From the NCBI GenBank assembly GCA_016858145.1, contig JAEHOE010000009.1:248001-312000 (forward strand): DNA of 64,000 bases, given 5' to 3'. Within the stretch, counting starts at the first letter, position 1. Every line of letters starts with the position of its first letter. Both the position numbers and the translations under genes were made by a program. Below are positions 1 through 9,960 of this stretch, piece by piece. The notes below the pieces were generated by a model that was given only the letters and a program-made list of their open reading frames with translations, was not told the DNA's origin and ran no database searches. This DNA comes from Edaphochlamys debaryana (Eukaryota > Chlorophyta > Chlorophyceae > Chlamydomonadales).

Positions 1-714
1 AGTACAGGTGCGTATGAAAGTATAGAGGGGGGTACTATCAGCAAAAAGCGCACTGCCCGGGCCGCAAAAGCCAAGGTCGGCCGACCGGCTTGCAGGCGGC
101 CCGGCGTGTCAAACCCTAAGCCCCCTCCTCCCCGCCCACGTGCGCGAGCTACCTGTAGCCACCCCGCGCCGCAAGCCCGCTCGCAGTTATCATCAGTATG
201 ATCAAACCCTTGCGAAGCCCCAACACCCACATCAAAATGCTGCGTCCTTGCAAAGTCGCGAAGCAAGATGTTCATCGATCAACAATGGGCATGCCCCTGC
301 ACCAACATGAACCGCGCCGCTTGCTCATCTGCGGCCCCCGGCCCCCATAATGCCGCCCACGATATCGAGCATCATAGGAATTATTGAAAGTGCTGGGCGT
401 GCTTCGGGACATGTCCCCAGTCCATGGTGTGAAGCCCCCATGGGCCGCTCCCTCCCCCAGCCTGCTCCGGTCACTCCTCCCCACACGTGCCCCCATGCAG
501 CGCTCGCCCCACGCTTGCGTCGACGACCCGAATCATACAGCGATAGGCCTTCCGCCTTCCGCATGCGTCAACGCCTCCCCCCCCCACTCTTTCCCCTCTC
601 TCCGCCTCCCTCTTTCTGTCCCCCCCGCCCTCCCTCCCCCCCGCCCCCCCCTCCCTCCCTCCTCCCTCCTAGCTCCAACCCCCTGTCCGCTTCCCGCTCT
701 GCCCCGCAGGCGCA
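1..714. other. intergenic, no gene recognised
   Basis: No reading frame here has convincing coding character. The stretch 571-668 is a nearly pure pyrimidine (C/T) tract lying just past the 3' end of the minus-strand gene that follows. Short overlapping frames on both strands are low-complexity Pro/Ser/Arg translations of this tract. Confidence 0.5.
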
Positions 715-1463
715 TCAGCGGAAGGCTTTCGCCGGGTAGTCGCCCTCGGCCGCGATGATGGCTGGGAGCGTGACAGCGTAGAGGCGCTTCGTGGCGGCCA
801 TGGCCCACTCCGGGGTGAGCATGCTGTAGAACAGCCGCTCCAGCTCCTCCTGGTAGATCGAGAGGTCTCTTGTGTGAGGGCTCTCCGGTGCTCAATTAGC
901 AGCTTCTTCTTGAAGTGCGGGTCGGCCTCGTGCATGTTGCGCCACAGGGTGTCGGTCGAGGGCGGTTTCCCGCCCCCGGGCGGCGGGGTGGCCAGGACCC
1001 GCGCCACGGTTGGGTGGTTTGCAATCTCGTCCAGGTCATGGAACGGCTTCCGTGACTCAGCGCGTGCCTCCACCACGTCAAGGCATTTCTGCACGTCTGC
1101 CTTCGAGATCTTGCGGCGCCGACCAGTGGAGATGCCAGGGAAGACCGTGCCGTGGGCAAGGAAGTGGGCGCATTGGCTCCGCATCCACTTGAAGGCAGCA
1201 GCTGGGGTTGCCCAGGCAGGAAGCACGGGCTTGGTCTTGCCCCACAGCCGCTTGCCGGGGCCGCTCACGAGCAGCTTCAAGAGCTCGTAGGCTTGCGGCC
1301 CCCACTTCTTGCCCAGCTTGCGGCCGCCGCCGCCGCGGCCGAACAGCGCCAGGCAGGCGATGACGGCCAAGAGCTTCCCCAGGATGACGCCATCCAGCTC
1401 TGTCGCTGACAGCTCGTCGCCAAAGTTCAATTCAAGTACGGATCCAAGATCCAGATCCGCCAT
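715..1463 (-). pseudogene. uncharacterised gene with one internal frameshift
   Basis: I do not recognise the family. The minus-strand frame opens at ATG 1463 (MADLDLGSVLELNFG...) and reads as a plausible globular, helix-rich protein through residues such as STDTLWRNMHEADPHF. Near 873 the frame changes: the coding-like sequence continues in another frame (DLSIYQEELERLF, then TPEWAMAATKRLYAVTLP) and stops at 715-717. No intron signals lie at the break, and the offset is 2 nt in excess (or 1 nt missing), so this is a real frameshift or an assembly error. Joined, it would be about 248 residues. A Gly-rich tract and a Lys/Arg-rich segment (GRRRKISKADVQK) could be part of a DNA-binding or transposase-associated protein, but that is speculation. 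No neighbour helps. Confidence 0.5.
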
Positions 1464-2438
1464 GCCTGTGGAGGGGTTGGGAGGGGGAGGCGGGGCGGGG
1501 TCAGTGGGGGTGCGCGGGCAGGGCGGGGTGCGTGCCGGGACGCGTCGGGCGGGCAGGCAGGCGAAACCCTCCGTAACCTGCGATTTGGCGGGATCTGCCC
1601 ATAGTACGGCCCTTCACTATGACGCAAAATGGTCGGGATTTTGGCAAGACCCCCGTTGGTTACTGGCCTGGACCGATTTATTCCCTATCGATTGGGCCGC
1701 CGCCCGCCCCGCCTCGTGCTCTGTACTTGACGAACAAGCCCCCAATCATCTTGCTCGCGGGCCCCGCCGAGCTGAGTTGCTTTGGCCAGCCTTGCATTGC
1801 ATTGTGCACTTTTCAGCAAGCTCTATGGCGCTGCGCAGGGGCGCTGAGCTGCCGTCCGGGGTGGGGCAAGCGGGCCATGGGATGTGAGTGTTTGGCCGAC
1901 CCTCCACGGCCTTACTGGGCTGGACCCACTATAACTCATAGCTGTTCCCTGAGGGCTAACAGTCACAGCGACACCATGAAACGCGGCTTGCTCTGCGCGG
2001 GGTCGTACGGCACCCATGCAAGTAAGGCTCGCTCACCCCTCCCGTGGTGCACGCTCGTGTGCTAAACTTTCGGCTTGCACCCCCTGCCCTCAATGCTTTG
2101 CGGTATACTGTATAGACCCCTCTAGCACCCTATCACGCCCGGACTGTCGTCTCGCATGCTGGCGCTAGCAGCGCTACTGCCGCAGACCGGCCTTGGAACG
2201 GCCATTGGTGCGCACTGTAGCGGTCACTGGCGTACCAGCACACGCTCTAGCTACTTTCCTGGCATCAAGGTCGTCAAGAGGGCTTCGGGTGGTGAGTTGA
2301 TCGGCGGAATGTAGCGGGGGTTGTGGTGTCGCGGCGAGCGAGCATCAAGGTTGCCGGGGGGCGGGGCACGAAATCCCGGGCATTTTGCGGCTAAGGGTGG
2401 GCGAAACCCCAGGCGATATTGGGCAGGCCCAATCGGCG
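1464..2438. other. intergenic, nothing recognised
   Basis: Mixed-composition DNA without a supported gene. Frames on both strands are short, overlapping and of low-complexity composition. It includes the presumed promoter of the minus-strand gene that starts at 1463. Confidence 0.4.
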
Positions 2439-3176
2439 TTATGTTTCGCCTTCCGTGGTGGCGAAACTAATCATTAATTTCGCCCGCCTGAAGGGCCCTC
2501 GGGATTTCGCCCCCATCCCTGCGCGGGCAGGCACCCACAGCCGTACTCGTGTACCGCGCAGACAGGGCTGGGTGGGCGTTGGTGTTTGCCAACGTTCGTG
2601 TTCAGAGGTGCTATTGCTACGGCGAGGTGGCGCATCTGTGGCAGCCGGGACGAGGATGTAAATTGCACCTTCGGCAGTCCACAACGCCGCAGGTGCTTCT
2701 CCGCATCCTACATAGCGTTGGGCATCTTTACAGTGAGGGCTCTGAGCAATGCCGGACGGGGTGACGGAATCGCGGCAACGGGGCAATGGCTTCCGTCGCG
2801 TAGCGTCAGCCACGACAAGCGGAGGACTGGCTGCATCTTCTTTGGGCTGTTTACTGGCTGTAGCGTCTGGAGACGCTTGCGGGCCGGGGTCCATCGATGG
2901 CGCTTGCGCGTCGGGTCGCTTCGTCTGCTCATCGTCAGCCTGTCCGTGCTTCCCACACCAAGACCAGCTCGTCGCGTTACGATGGGTCGCAGAGTCCCGG
3001 CCAGGCCGAGACCCCTCCATCCGCGTTGTGGCTTGGGGGATACGTGACCGCCTTTCGAGTTTGTGCAGCTGCAATCCTAGGGCTACCACGATGATGCATA
3101 TCACCACGAGAGCTCCAGAGCTGCGCGCTGCGCGACTCCGACGTCGATGGCCGGCTACAGCCGGGTCGGCTTCCAT
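2439..3176 (-). CDS. possible single-pass membrane protein (weak)
   Basis: A 245-codon open frame on the minus strand. The N-terminus has an Arg-rich patch (residues 10-18) followed by a hydrophobic stretch at residues 21-37 (GALVVICIIVVALGLQL), as in a signal anchor. The rest is hydrophilic, with scattered Cys and no recognisable domain. Both strands of the region are open, which is common in GC-rich DNA, and no homologue is apparent, so this may be a chance frame. The membrane segment is the only reason to list it. Confidence 0.25.
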   Translation of the reverse strand: MEADPAVAGHRRRSRAARSSGALVVICIIVVALGLQLHKLERRSRIPQATTRMEGSRPGRDSATHRNATSWSWCGKHGQADDEQTKRPDAQAPSMDPGPQASPDATASKQPKEDAASPPLVVADATRRKPLPRCRDSVTPSGIAQSPHCKDAQRYVGCGEAPAALWTAEGAIYILVPAATDAPPRRSNSTSEHERWQTPTPTQPCLRGTRVRLWVPARAGMGAKSRGPFRRAKLMISFATTEGET

Positions 3177-3739
3177 AGGGCGTTGAGCTCGCTATGCAGT
3201 GTGCTCATTTGGGGCAGCAGTCGCAGCAGCAATGTTGCTCAACAAACAAGTGCCTCCGCCTGCCAACCAGCAGCCAAAATTTCAGGCGATAGTGGAAATG
3301 GTGGTCGCTCCGCCGGCTTCCGCAGCGGCAGCGCCAGAGGAATGTAGCAGCAAGTTGTAGCAGCAGAGTCCGCGACAACTTGGCATTGCAATATCCGCAA
3401 TGTTATCAGTCTATACGCGTCTATAAGAGAGTACCTGGAGACAAAGCGGGCACAGGTCGACGCCCGGTCAACGAGCATTATTGCGACTGTTTGTGCCGAC
3501 TCCCGCAGCAGCGAAGGCCTGACAACGGGGGCTCGCATGTGTGTTTGTATATTTGCCCATTTATACGTATGAAAGTAGTCGCGGGGCACAGCGGACCAAG
3601 ACTTCGCACGAACGCCCCACTGTACGGCTCATTGCACACTTCGGCGGGACCCTCCACCAGCAGCACTCCCTCCCTCCCGCAACCTGCTGCAAGACCACCA
3701 CCCCCGTCCTTTGGTGGTGTGGGTAGAGGGGGGGGAGGA
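3177..3739. other. intergenic leading into the satellite
   Basis: No gene recognised. Part of the right end (from about 3640) is Pro/Ser-rich in translation and grades into the first diverged unit of the 196-bp satellite. Confidence 0.4.
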
Positions 3740-4137
3740 GCGATCGAGAGGTGCGCGCTCCGGCGGGAGGCTCGAGGGCCGCTGGGGTCCGGGGCTGCGA
3801 GGCCGTCGCAGTGCCAAGCCTGCCCGCCCTCCTCCCGCCGGTTCCCGACCCGGCAACGGCCTTGCAGGCAATCAAAGCGTGTGCACAAGGGTGTAAAGGC
3901 TTTGGCGGTGGGGGTAAAGGGGGAGCGATCGAGAGGTGCCTGCGCGCTCCGGCGGGTGGCTCGAGGGCCGGTGGGGTCCGGAGCTGCGGAGCCGCCGCCG
4001 CGCCAAGCCTGACCGCCCCTCTCCCGCCGGTTCCCGACCCGCCAACGGCCTTGCATATGATCATATCATGTGCACAAGGGTGAAAAGGCTATGGCGGTGA
4101 GGATATGGGGGGGGCTAGGGGCGAGAAGTGCCTGCGC
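3740..4137 (+). repeat. 196-bp satellite, left part (about two units)
   Basis: Two diverged units share the core GCGCTCCGGCGGG...GGCTCGAGGGCCG...CAAGCCTG...CCGCCGGTTCCCGACC, then GTGCACAAGGGTG and a purine-rich stretch. The second unit carries the 12-bp palindrome ATATGATCATAT (within 4055-4072) also seen in the downstream units. The array breaks at 4137 where the retrotransposon begins and resumes at 7793. Confidence 0.85.
4131..4137 (+). repeat. target-site duplication, left copy
   Basis: CCTGCGC ends the satellite immediately before the retroelement and recurs at 7793-7799 where the satellite resumes in register. This is the expected footprint of target-primed insertion. Confidence 0.75.
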
Positions 4138-7100
4138 CCCCGGGCAAAGGGTTGCCGAGGGTCAGGATGCATTTCCTTGACTTCACCGACTTGCGCGAGA
4201 GCTTCTGCGAATGGATTGACTCCCAGCGTGCCTCGATGCCAACGGACAGCCGACAGGTGCTCTCCTGGTGGCCAGCGGTGAAGGCAGGCATTAATAGGGA
4301 ACTGCGGGCGCTCAACCAGATAGCACAGCAGCGCTCCGTCAGCGCTACAGCAGCAGAACAGACAGCCGCACAGTCAGCCGAAGCCGCCATGGCGGCAGTG
4401 GAGGCAGGCCTGGAGCACCTGTGCACGGGCGGTATGGTCAACTGGGCTGGGTGTGCTGACTCGCTGCCAGAAGCGGGCTACGCTGTGTGCCATCTCGCGG
4501 GGGGTGGAGGTGAGGGTCCCGTCAGCTCGACGGAGTGCGCAGATTCGGCGGCAGGCGGCTGGTGGTCGCAGAAGGCGGGAGAGGAGGGGTGAAGGTCGTT
4601 CGCCTGCATGGATCCAGGTGTGGCGAGTCTTCCGAGCTGCCCGTGCTGAGGCCCGGCATGCCGCCCTGGCTGCTGCGCTCCTTGCCGCAACCGCCTGCGC
4701 AGCTGCGGCTTCGTCGCAGTTCTCGAGCATCCTAGCAGCCGTGTTCTCAGCGGCAATGGCGGCTGGTACAGCGCCTCGTGGCTTTCTTGACGGTGTGATT
4801 TCGTGCTTCTTCAAGTCAGGCGACCCAACCCAGCCCGCCAACTATAGGCCCATCACGCTGCTGGACACGGACTACCGAACTTTGGCCCGCGTCCTGGCAG
4901 CCCGCCTGCAACCAGCCTTCGCCGCCATTATCAGCCCCGAGCAGACCGCCTTTCTGTCAGGTCGACGGATTGCTGATAACATCATGCTCATGCAGCTGAC
5001 ACCAGAGCTGCTAAGAGTGGCAGGTGAGGAGGGGCTCATGGCCTTCCTAGATTTCCACAAGGCGTACGACACGCTGGACCGGGGCTTCCTGTTTGAGTGC
5101 CTGGAAGCGCTGGGGGTTGGCAATGGCTTCCTGGCGTGGGTGCGGCTTCTGCACCAGGGCACAAGATCCGCGGCCCTAGTCAACGGCGACGTATCAGGTC
5201 ACCTGGAGATAACAGCAGGGGTACGGCAAGGCTGCCCATTAGCGCCGCTGCTCTACCTGGCGGCCGCTCAAGCGCTACTATCGTGGCTTGCTAAACAGGG
5301 ATTCCAGATTGCTCTCTCACCCAACGGCCGCCAGCTTGTCCTCCGAGCTTCCCAATACGCAGACGACTACACGCAATTCTTGCGACCCAACACAGCCGCC
5401 GCTTTCGCTGCAGCCATGGAGACCTTTGCGCAAGCAAGTGGACAACGCCTGAACGCCAGCAAGTCGGAGCTGCTCCCCGTCGGCCTGATCCCACCGCCTG
5501 CGCCGCTGCCCGCGCCGCTGCCCGGCCCACCGCCCGCGCCGCCGCACGGCCCGCCGCACGCACCGGCGCTGGACCCACCACCAGATCCACCGCCCACGCT
5601 GCCGCCTGGCCTGCCGCCCGCGCTGCCGCCTGGCCTGCCGCCCGCGCCGCCGCCTGGCCTGCCGCCCGCGCCGCCGCCTGGCCTGCTGCCCGCGCCGCCG
5701 CCTGAGCCGCCGCCCGGCCTGCCGCCCGCACCGCCACCCCCTGATACCTCACTGCGAACCGTCGTGAAGGCCAAGACCCTGGGGGTAACAGTCGCCAACA
5801 CCGCCGCCCTGTGCAAGCCGGCCATCGCCCTGGATGGAGTCTACTCGGCTCTAACCAAGCTGGTGTCCCTGAATCTTTCAGCCTTTGGGAGAGCGTCGAC
5901 GGCCTCTGGCTACGCAATCTCCAAGGTCCTGTACCACCTGGAATTCGCTTTCCCCCCCCCCGCCCGAGCTGCAGCGACTCTGCAGCACGGTCGCAGCCAT
6001 GGTGGACCGCAGCATGACGCCGGCGGCACACGCCAGTAACCCACACGCTCGCCTACCGGGGATAGGCTACAAGGCGATGTGCGTCCCCCCGGAGGACGGA
6101 GGGCTCGGCCTCCTCCCGGTGGTAGAACACGTACGGGCCCGACAAGCGGTGCTGGCGACACGCTGCGTGCTGGGCAGCTGCCCGAACCTCCTCCGCTTCA
6201 GGCCAGTGTGGCCGACGGTCGCAATGGAGCTCCTCCGACGAACGCACCCGGCCGTACACCCCCTCTGCCTCTTCACAGCCCAGCGGGCAGGCCCCAACGC
6301 CGCCACCAAGGTGCTGGGGACCACGGCAAACAGCCCCTGCCCGACGCTGAACATGATAACGGGGGCACTCCTTCATCTCCCCCGGGTTGAGTTGATCAAG
6401 AGCCCCGCGGTGGGGCCGTGGGTACACAGCGCGCCAGTATGGGGAAATCCGGCCCTCAGACCCGCAGCAGCGGGCCGTGGGGGGCTGGAAAGCATGTATG
6501 CGGACCTGATGGGTATCAATGAATTGAGGACTGTTGGCCAACTAGTAAGAGCCTATAGGGCAGGGGCGGGAGCAAGGGCGGGGCTCAGTGGAGCCCAGGG
6601 GGGCAGGCTGCCACCGATGGCTAGGAGCGAGTGCTCAAGGAAGGTGAAAGAGAACATCGTAGTTGGTCTGTGGGGACGAGGGGGGTATGAGTCTCTACCC
6701 GCAGCGCTACGCAATGGCCCTGCGCTCCTAGGGAGGATCGATAGCTTGATGGGCCATATTCCCGTACCGTGGGTGCAAGCAGCAACGGAGGTGGAAGAGA
6801 ACCCGGACTTGGCCTGCCCAGAGGAGGAGGCATGGAAAGAACTCTTGGGATGCATAGGTTGGCGGATCGGACAGACGCTTGTGTCAGCGGCTAGGCTGTC
6901 GGTGAGCTTGGCCACGGCCCTGCAGATGGAGCCCGCTTTTGAGTATGTGAAAGGCAAGCATTTGAATTTTGTGGCAGAGGCGCTGAGTGGTGGGGTAGGG
7001 GACGAGTCAGACCTGTTGGACCTACAAGCCACCTTGCGCAGGCTGTGGGCCCTGCGCTGGGAGAACGTGTGGAAGGAAGCTTTCTGGCGCTTGGCGCTCA

Positions 7101-7606
7101 ACGGCTTTACTGGCTTTTCGGCACATGAAGGAACGGCCACGTGCCCATGTGAGATTGCGATGCACGGAGGGGACAGATTGCACCACTTTTGGAAATGCTA
7201 CTTGGCTGAGGGCCTGGTTGATGAGATGTGCGCGTGTCTAGGGGGCGAGCAGGGCATGCCATGGACCTGGCCACTTCGCCGGTTCAATCTTTGGCTGGCT
7301 CGACCAACGGAGGGAGTTGACCAGAGAGTGTGGGATGTGGTGTGTCTTGCAGCCACGACAGCCATGGAGAAGGGACGCCGATATCTATACGCGACAAGGG
7401 AGAATGGGAATCGCCTCGGGGTGCTGAACCGTGGACGTGTGTTGGTGTCAGCTGAGTTTTGGGGAGCGCTTCACTCTTTTGCTGCGCTCAGGCCACCAAG
7501 TGGCTGGGAGACAATACCGGCGGACCACCCTTTCCTGCGAGTCTCAGGTGGCAGATTGACTGTGCAGGAGCCCCCAGGCGTCCTGGCCTTGATTGACGAT
7601 GATTAA
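4138..7606 (+). pseudogene. LINE reverse transcriptase ORF, two frameshifts
   Basis: The linker region (about 4138-4450) reads in one frame (HFLDFTDLRESFCEWID...). After a break near 4440-4453 the RT continues in a second frame. Visible RT motifs: NYRPITLL (about 4840), palm motif A AFLDFHKAYD (about 5040), GVRQGCPLAPLL (about 5220) and the catalytic box QYADDY (about 5350). A proline-rich insertion (5488-5742) separates the YADD box from the conserved KTLGVTVAN segment. A second frameshift falls in the 10-C run at 5952-5961. The C-terminal domain then continues to a stop at 7606, with EDGGLGLLPVVEH and a Cys/His cluster CPCEIAMHGGDRLHHFWKC (about 7140-7200) typical of the zinc-knuckle end of L1-type ORF2 proteins. 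Truncation plus two frameshifts make it inactive. One or both breaks could be homopolymer assembly errors. Confidence 0.8.
5488..5742 (+). repeat. in-frame Pro-rich minisatellite inside the RT
   Basis: An imperfect GC-rich repeat encoding runs such as PPAPPPGLPPAPPPGL. It lies directly after the catalytic palm (SKSELLPVG) and before the next conserved RT block (KTLGVTVAN), so it expands a loop without breaking the frame. Confidence 0.85.
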
Positions 7607-7792
7607 AGGCACAGCGGAATTAGTGGAATAGTACTGAGGGGGGCTCTACGGGCCCGACCCTAGCAACGTGGTGTGACGACCGAAAGTCAGTCACGTTGCG
7701 TGGGTGTCGGTGTGCAGGTGGCACACCCAGTAGGTGGCGCTCTCGCTCAACCCCTCCCCTTCTGGAGGCGGTTCCTGCTGTAACCATCGCAT

Positions 7793-7799
7793 CCTGCGC
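7793..7799 (+). repeat. target-site duplication, right copy
   Basis: CCTGCGC resumes the satellite unit interrupted at 4137. Confidence 0.75.
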
Positions 7800-8879
7800 G
7801 CTCCGGCGGGTGGCTCGGGGGCCGGTGGGGTCCGGAGCTGCGGAGCGAGCCGCCGCCGCGCCAAGCCTGACCGCCCTCCTCCCGCCGGTTCCCGACCCGC
7901 CAACGGCATTGCATATGATCATATCATGTGCACAAGGGTGAAAAGGCTATGGCGGTGAGGATATGGGGGGGGCTAGGGGCGAGAAGTGCCTGCGCGCTCC
8001 GGCGGGTGGCTTGTGGGCCGGCGGGGGTCCGGGGCTGCGGAGCGAGCCGCCGCCGCGCCAAGCCTACCCGCCCTCCTCCCACCGGTTACGGGCCTGCCAA
8101 CAGCCTTGCATATGATCATATCATGTGCACAAGGGTGAAAAGGCTATGGTGGTGAGGATATGGGGGGGGCTAGGGGCGAGAAGTGCCTGCGCGCTCCGGC
8201 GGGTGGCTCGGGGGCCGGTGGGGTCCGGAGCTGCGGAGCGAGCCGCCGCCGCGCCAAGCCTACCCGCCCTCCTCCCACCGGTTACGGGCCTGCCAACAGC
8301 CTTGCATATGATCATATCATGTGCACAAGGGTGAAAAGGCTATGGTGGCGAGGATATGGGGGGGGCTAGGGGTGAGAAGTGCCTGCGCGCTCCGGCGGGT
8401 GGCTCGGGGGCCGGTGGGGTCCGGAGCTGCGGAGCGAGCCGCCGCCGCGCCAAGCCTACCCGCCCTCCTCCCACCGGTTACGGGCCTGCCAACAGCCTTG
8501 CATATGATCATATCATGTGCACAAGGGTGAAAAGGCTATGGTGGTGAGGATATGGGGGGGGCTAGGGGCGAGAAGTGCCTGCGCGCTCCGGCGGGTGGCT
8601 CGGGGGCCGGTGGGGTCCGGAGCTGCGGAGCCGCCGCCGCGCCAAGCCTGCCCGCCCCTCTCCCGCCGGTTACGGGCCTGCCAACAGCCTTGCATATGAT
8701 CATATCATGTGCACAAGGGTGAAAAGGCTATGGCGGTGAGGATATGGGGGGGGCTAGGGGCGAGAAGTGCCTGCGCGCTCCGGCGGGTGGCTCGGGGGCC
8801 GGTGGGGTCCGGAGCTGCGGAGCCGCCGCCGCGCCAAGCCTGCCCGCCCTCCTCCCGCCGGTTCCCGGCCTGCCAACAT
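7793..8879 (+). repeat. 196-bp satellite, right part (about 5.6 units)
   Basis: Near-identical head-to-tail units. The marker TTGCATATGATCATATCATG occurs at about 7909, 8106, 8302, 8498 and 8690, giving spacings of 197, 196, 196 and 192 bp. Each unit holds the palindrome ATATGATCATAT next to GTGCACAAGGGTGAAAAGGC. The unit length is not a multiple of three, so the roughly 60-80 codon frames that recur in each unit are satellite shadows, not genes. Confidence 0.95.
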
Positions 8880-8970
8880 CGGGGTTTTCAGTTTGCGAAA
8901 CCGGTCCCGCATGGGACTTGGCTAGGGCTTGAGCCCTTAGACGTCCGGTGTCGCATGGGTGCGCCGCGAT

Positions 8971-9592
8971 GGTGATTTCACCAAGGTCCGGCTCCAGACG
9001 CGTTGGTGCCTTGCGACACGAGCGCGGCCCCCAGCCATTACCAAGGAGGTGTAAATGAGCAGTAAAGGCATGCAGGGCGTCCGATATCGCGCCGTTTGCC
9101 GGGGTGCGTCGCGATGGTGACTTCACCAAGGTGCGTCCCTAGACGCGCTGGTGCCTTGCGACACGAGCGCGGCCCCCAGCCATTACCAAGGAGGTGTAAA
9201 TGAGCAGTAAAGGCATGCAGGGCGTCCGATATCGCGCCGTTTGCCGGGGTGCGTCGCGATGGTGATTTCACCAAGGTGCGTCCCTAGACGCGCTGGTGCC
9301 TTGCGACACGAGTGCAGCCCCCCAGACATTACCATGGAGGTGTAAATGAGCAGTAAAGGCATGCAGGGCGTCCGATATCGCGCCTTTTGCCGGGGTGCGT
9401 CGCGGTGGTGATTTCACCAAGGTCCGGCTCCAGACGCGCTGGTGCCTTGCGACTCGAGTGCGGCCCCCAGCCATTACCAAGGAGATGTAAATGAGCAGTA
9501 AACGCATGCTGGGCGTCCGATATCGCGCCGTTTGCTGGGGTGCGTCGCGATGGTGATTTCACCAAGGTGCGTCCCTAGACGCGCTGGTGCCT
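8971..9592 (+). repeat. 145-bp tandem satellite (about 4.3 units)
   Basis: GGTGATTTCACCAAGG (or a one-base variant) recurs at 8971, 9116, 9261, 9407 and 9552 (spacings 145, 145, 146, 145). Each unit contains the inverted motif GGTGATTTCACC and GCGTCCGATATCGCGCC. It directly abuts the 196-bp array but has an unrelated sequence. No coding potential is supported. Confidence 0.95.
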
Positions 9593-9659
9593 GTCAGCCT
9601 CTGTAAGCGTATCAGTGTGCTTGCAATGAGCAGTGCTTGATACAATTGAGATCGTCCAG

Positions 9660-9960
9660 GGTTGAAACGGATAAATCGGGCGATAACGGCTGCCCCCGGC
9701 AAGGCCGGTCCGTTTCCCCAGGTTTCCCCCACGGCGCCCGTCCGTTTTCCCCCCCAGAAACGGTTTAGATCGGGCGATAACGGACAAGATCGGGCTATAA
9801 CGGATTAGATCGGACGATAACGGTTCAAGTCATCCGTTTCCCGGCCGGAAACGGACTGACCGACGATAGCAGATGCCCCCCATCCGTTTCCGCCCCACTA
9901 AAACGGATATGAACCCCAAGAAGCGGATCAGTCATTTTCAGAACGGATGCTAACCACCTC
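9660..9960 (+). repeat. cluster of short GATAACGG / AAACGG motifs
   Basis: Variants of AGATCGGGCGATAACGG occur at about 9674, 9767, 9785 and 9803 (about 18-bp period in the centre). They are interspersed with CCGTTTCC and GAAACGG in opposite orientation (for example 9834-9855), giving multiple small inverted repeats. This resembles the subterminal region of a DNA transposon, but no termini or transposase were found. Confidence 0.55.

Larger units (their letters stand above)
4138..7792 (+). mobile_element. 5'-truncated LINE-like non-LTR retrotransposon
   Basis: The element interrupts one satellite unit exactly and is flanked by 7-bp direct repeats CCTGCGC. It encodes a non-LTR reverse transcriptase but no apurinic endonuclease domain. 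The coding sequence starts in the linker just upstream of the RT, so it is a typical 5'-truncated copy. A short 3' untranslated part (7607-7792) follows the stop and ends in TAACCATCGCAT without a poly-A tail. With the insertion removed, the satellite unit reads through intact. The element is presumably non-autonomous. Confidence 0.85.

Noticed and set aside
7620..8975. Small repeated frames in the 196-bp satellite
   Set aside because: Unit length is not divisible by three and the frames recur with each monomer.
7793..9592. Possible CRISPR array
   Set aside because: Monomers of 196 and 145 bp are contiguous head-to-tail copies without unique spacers, and the genome is eukaryotic.
4453..9592. 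Diversity-generating retroelement (RT next to repeats)
   Set aside because: The RT is a LINE type with a target-site duplication; there is no template/variable repeat pair and no adenine-specific substitution pattern.
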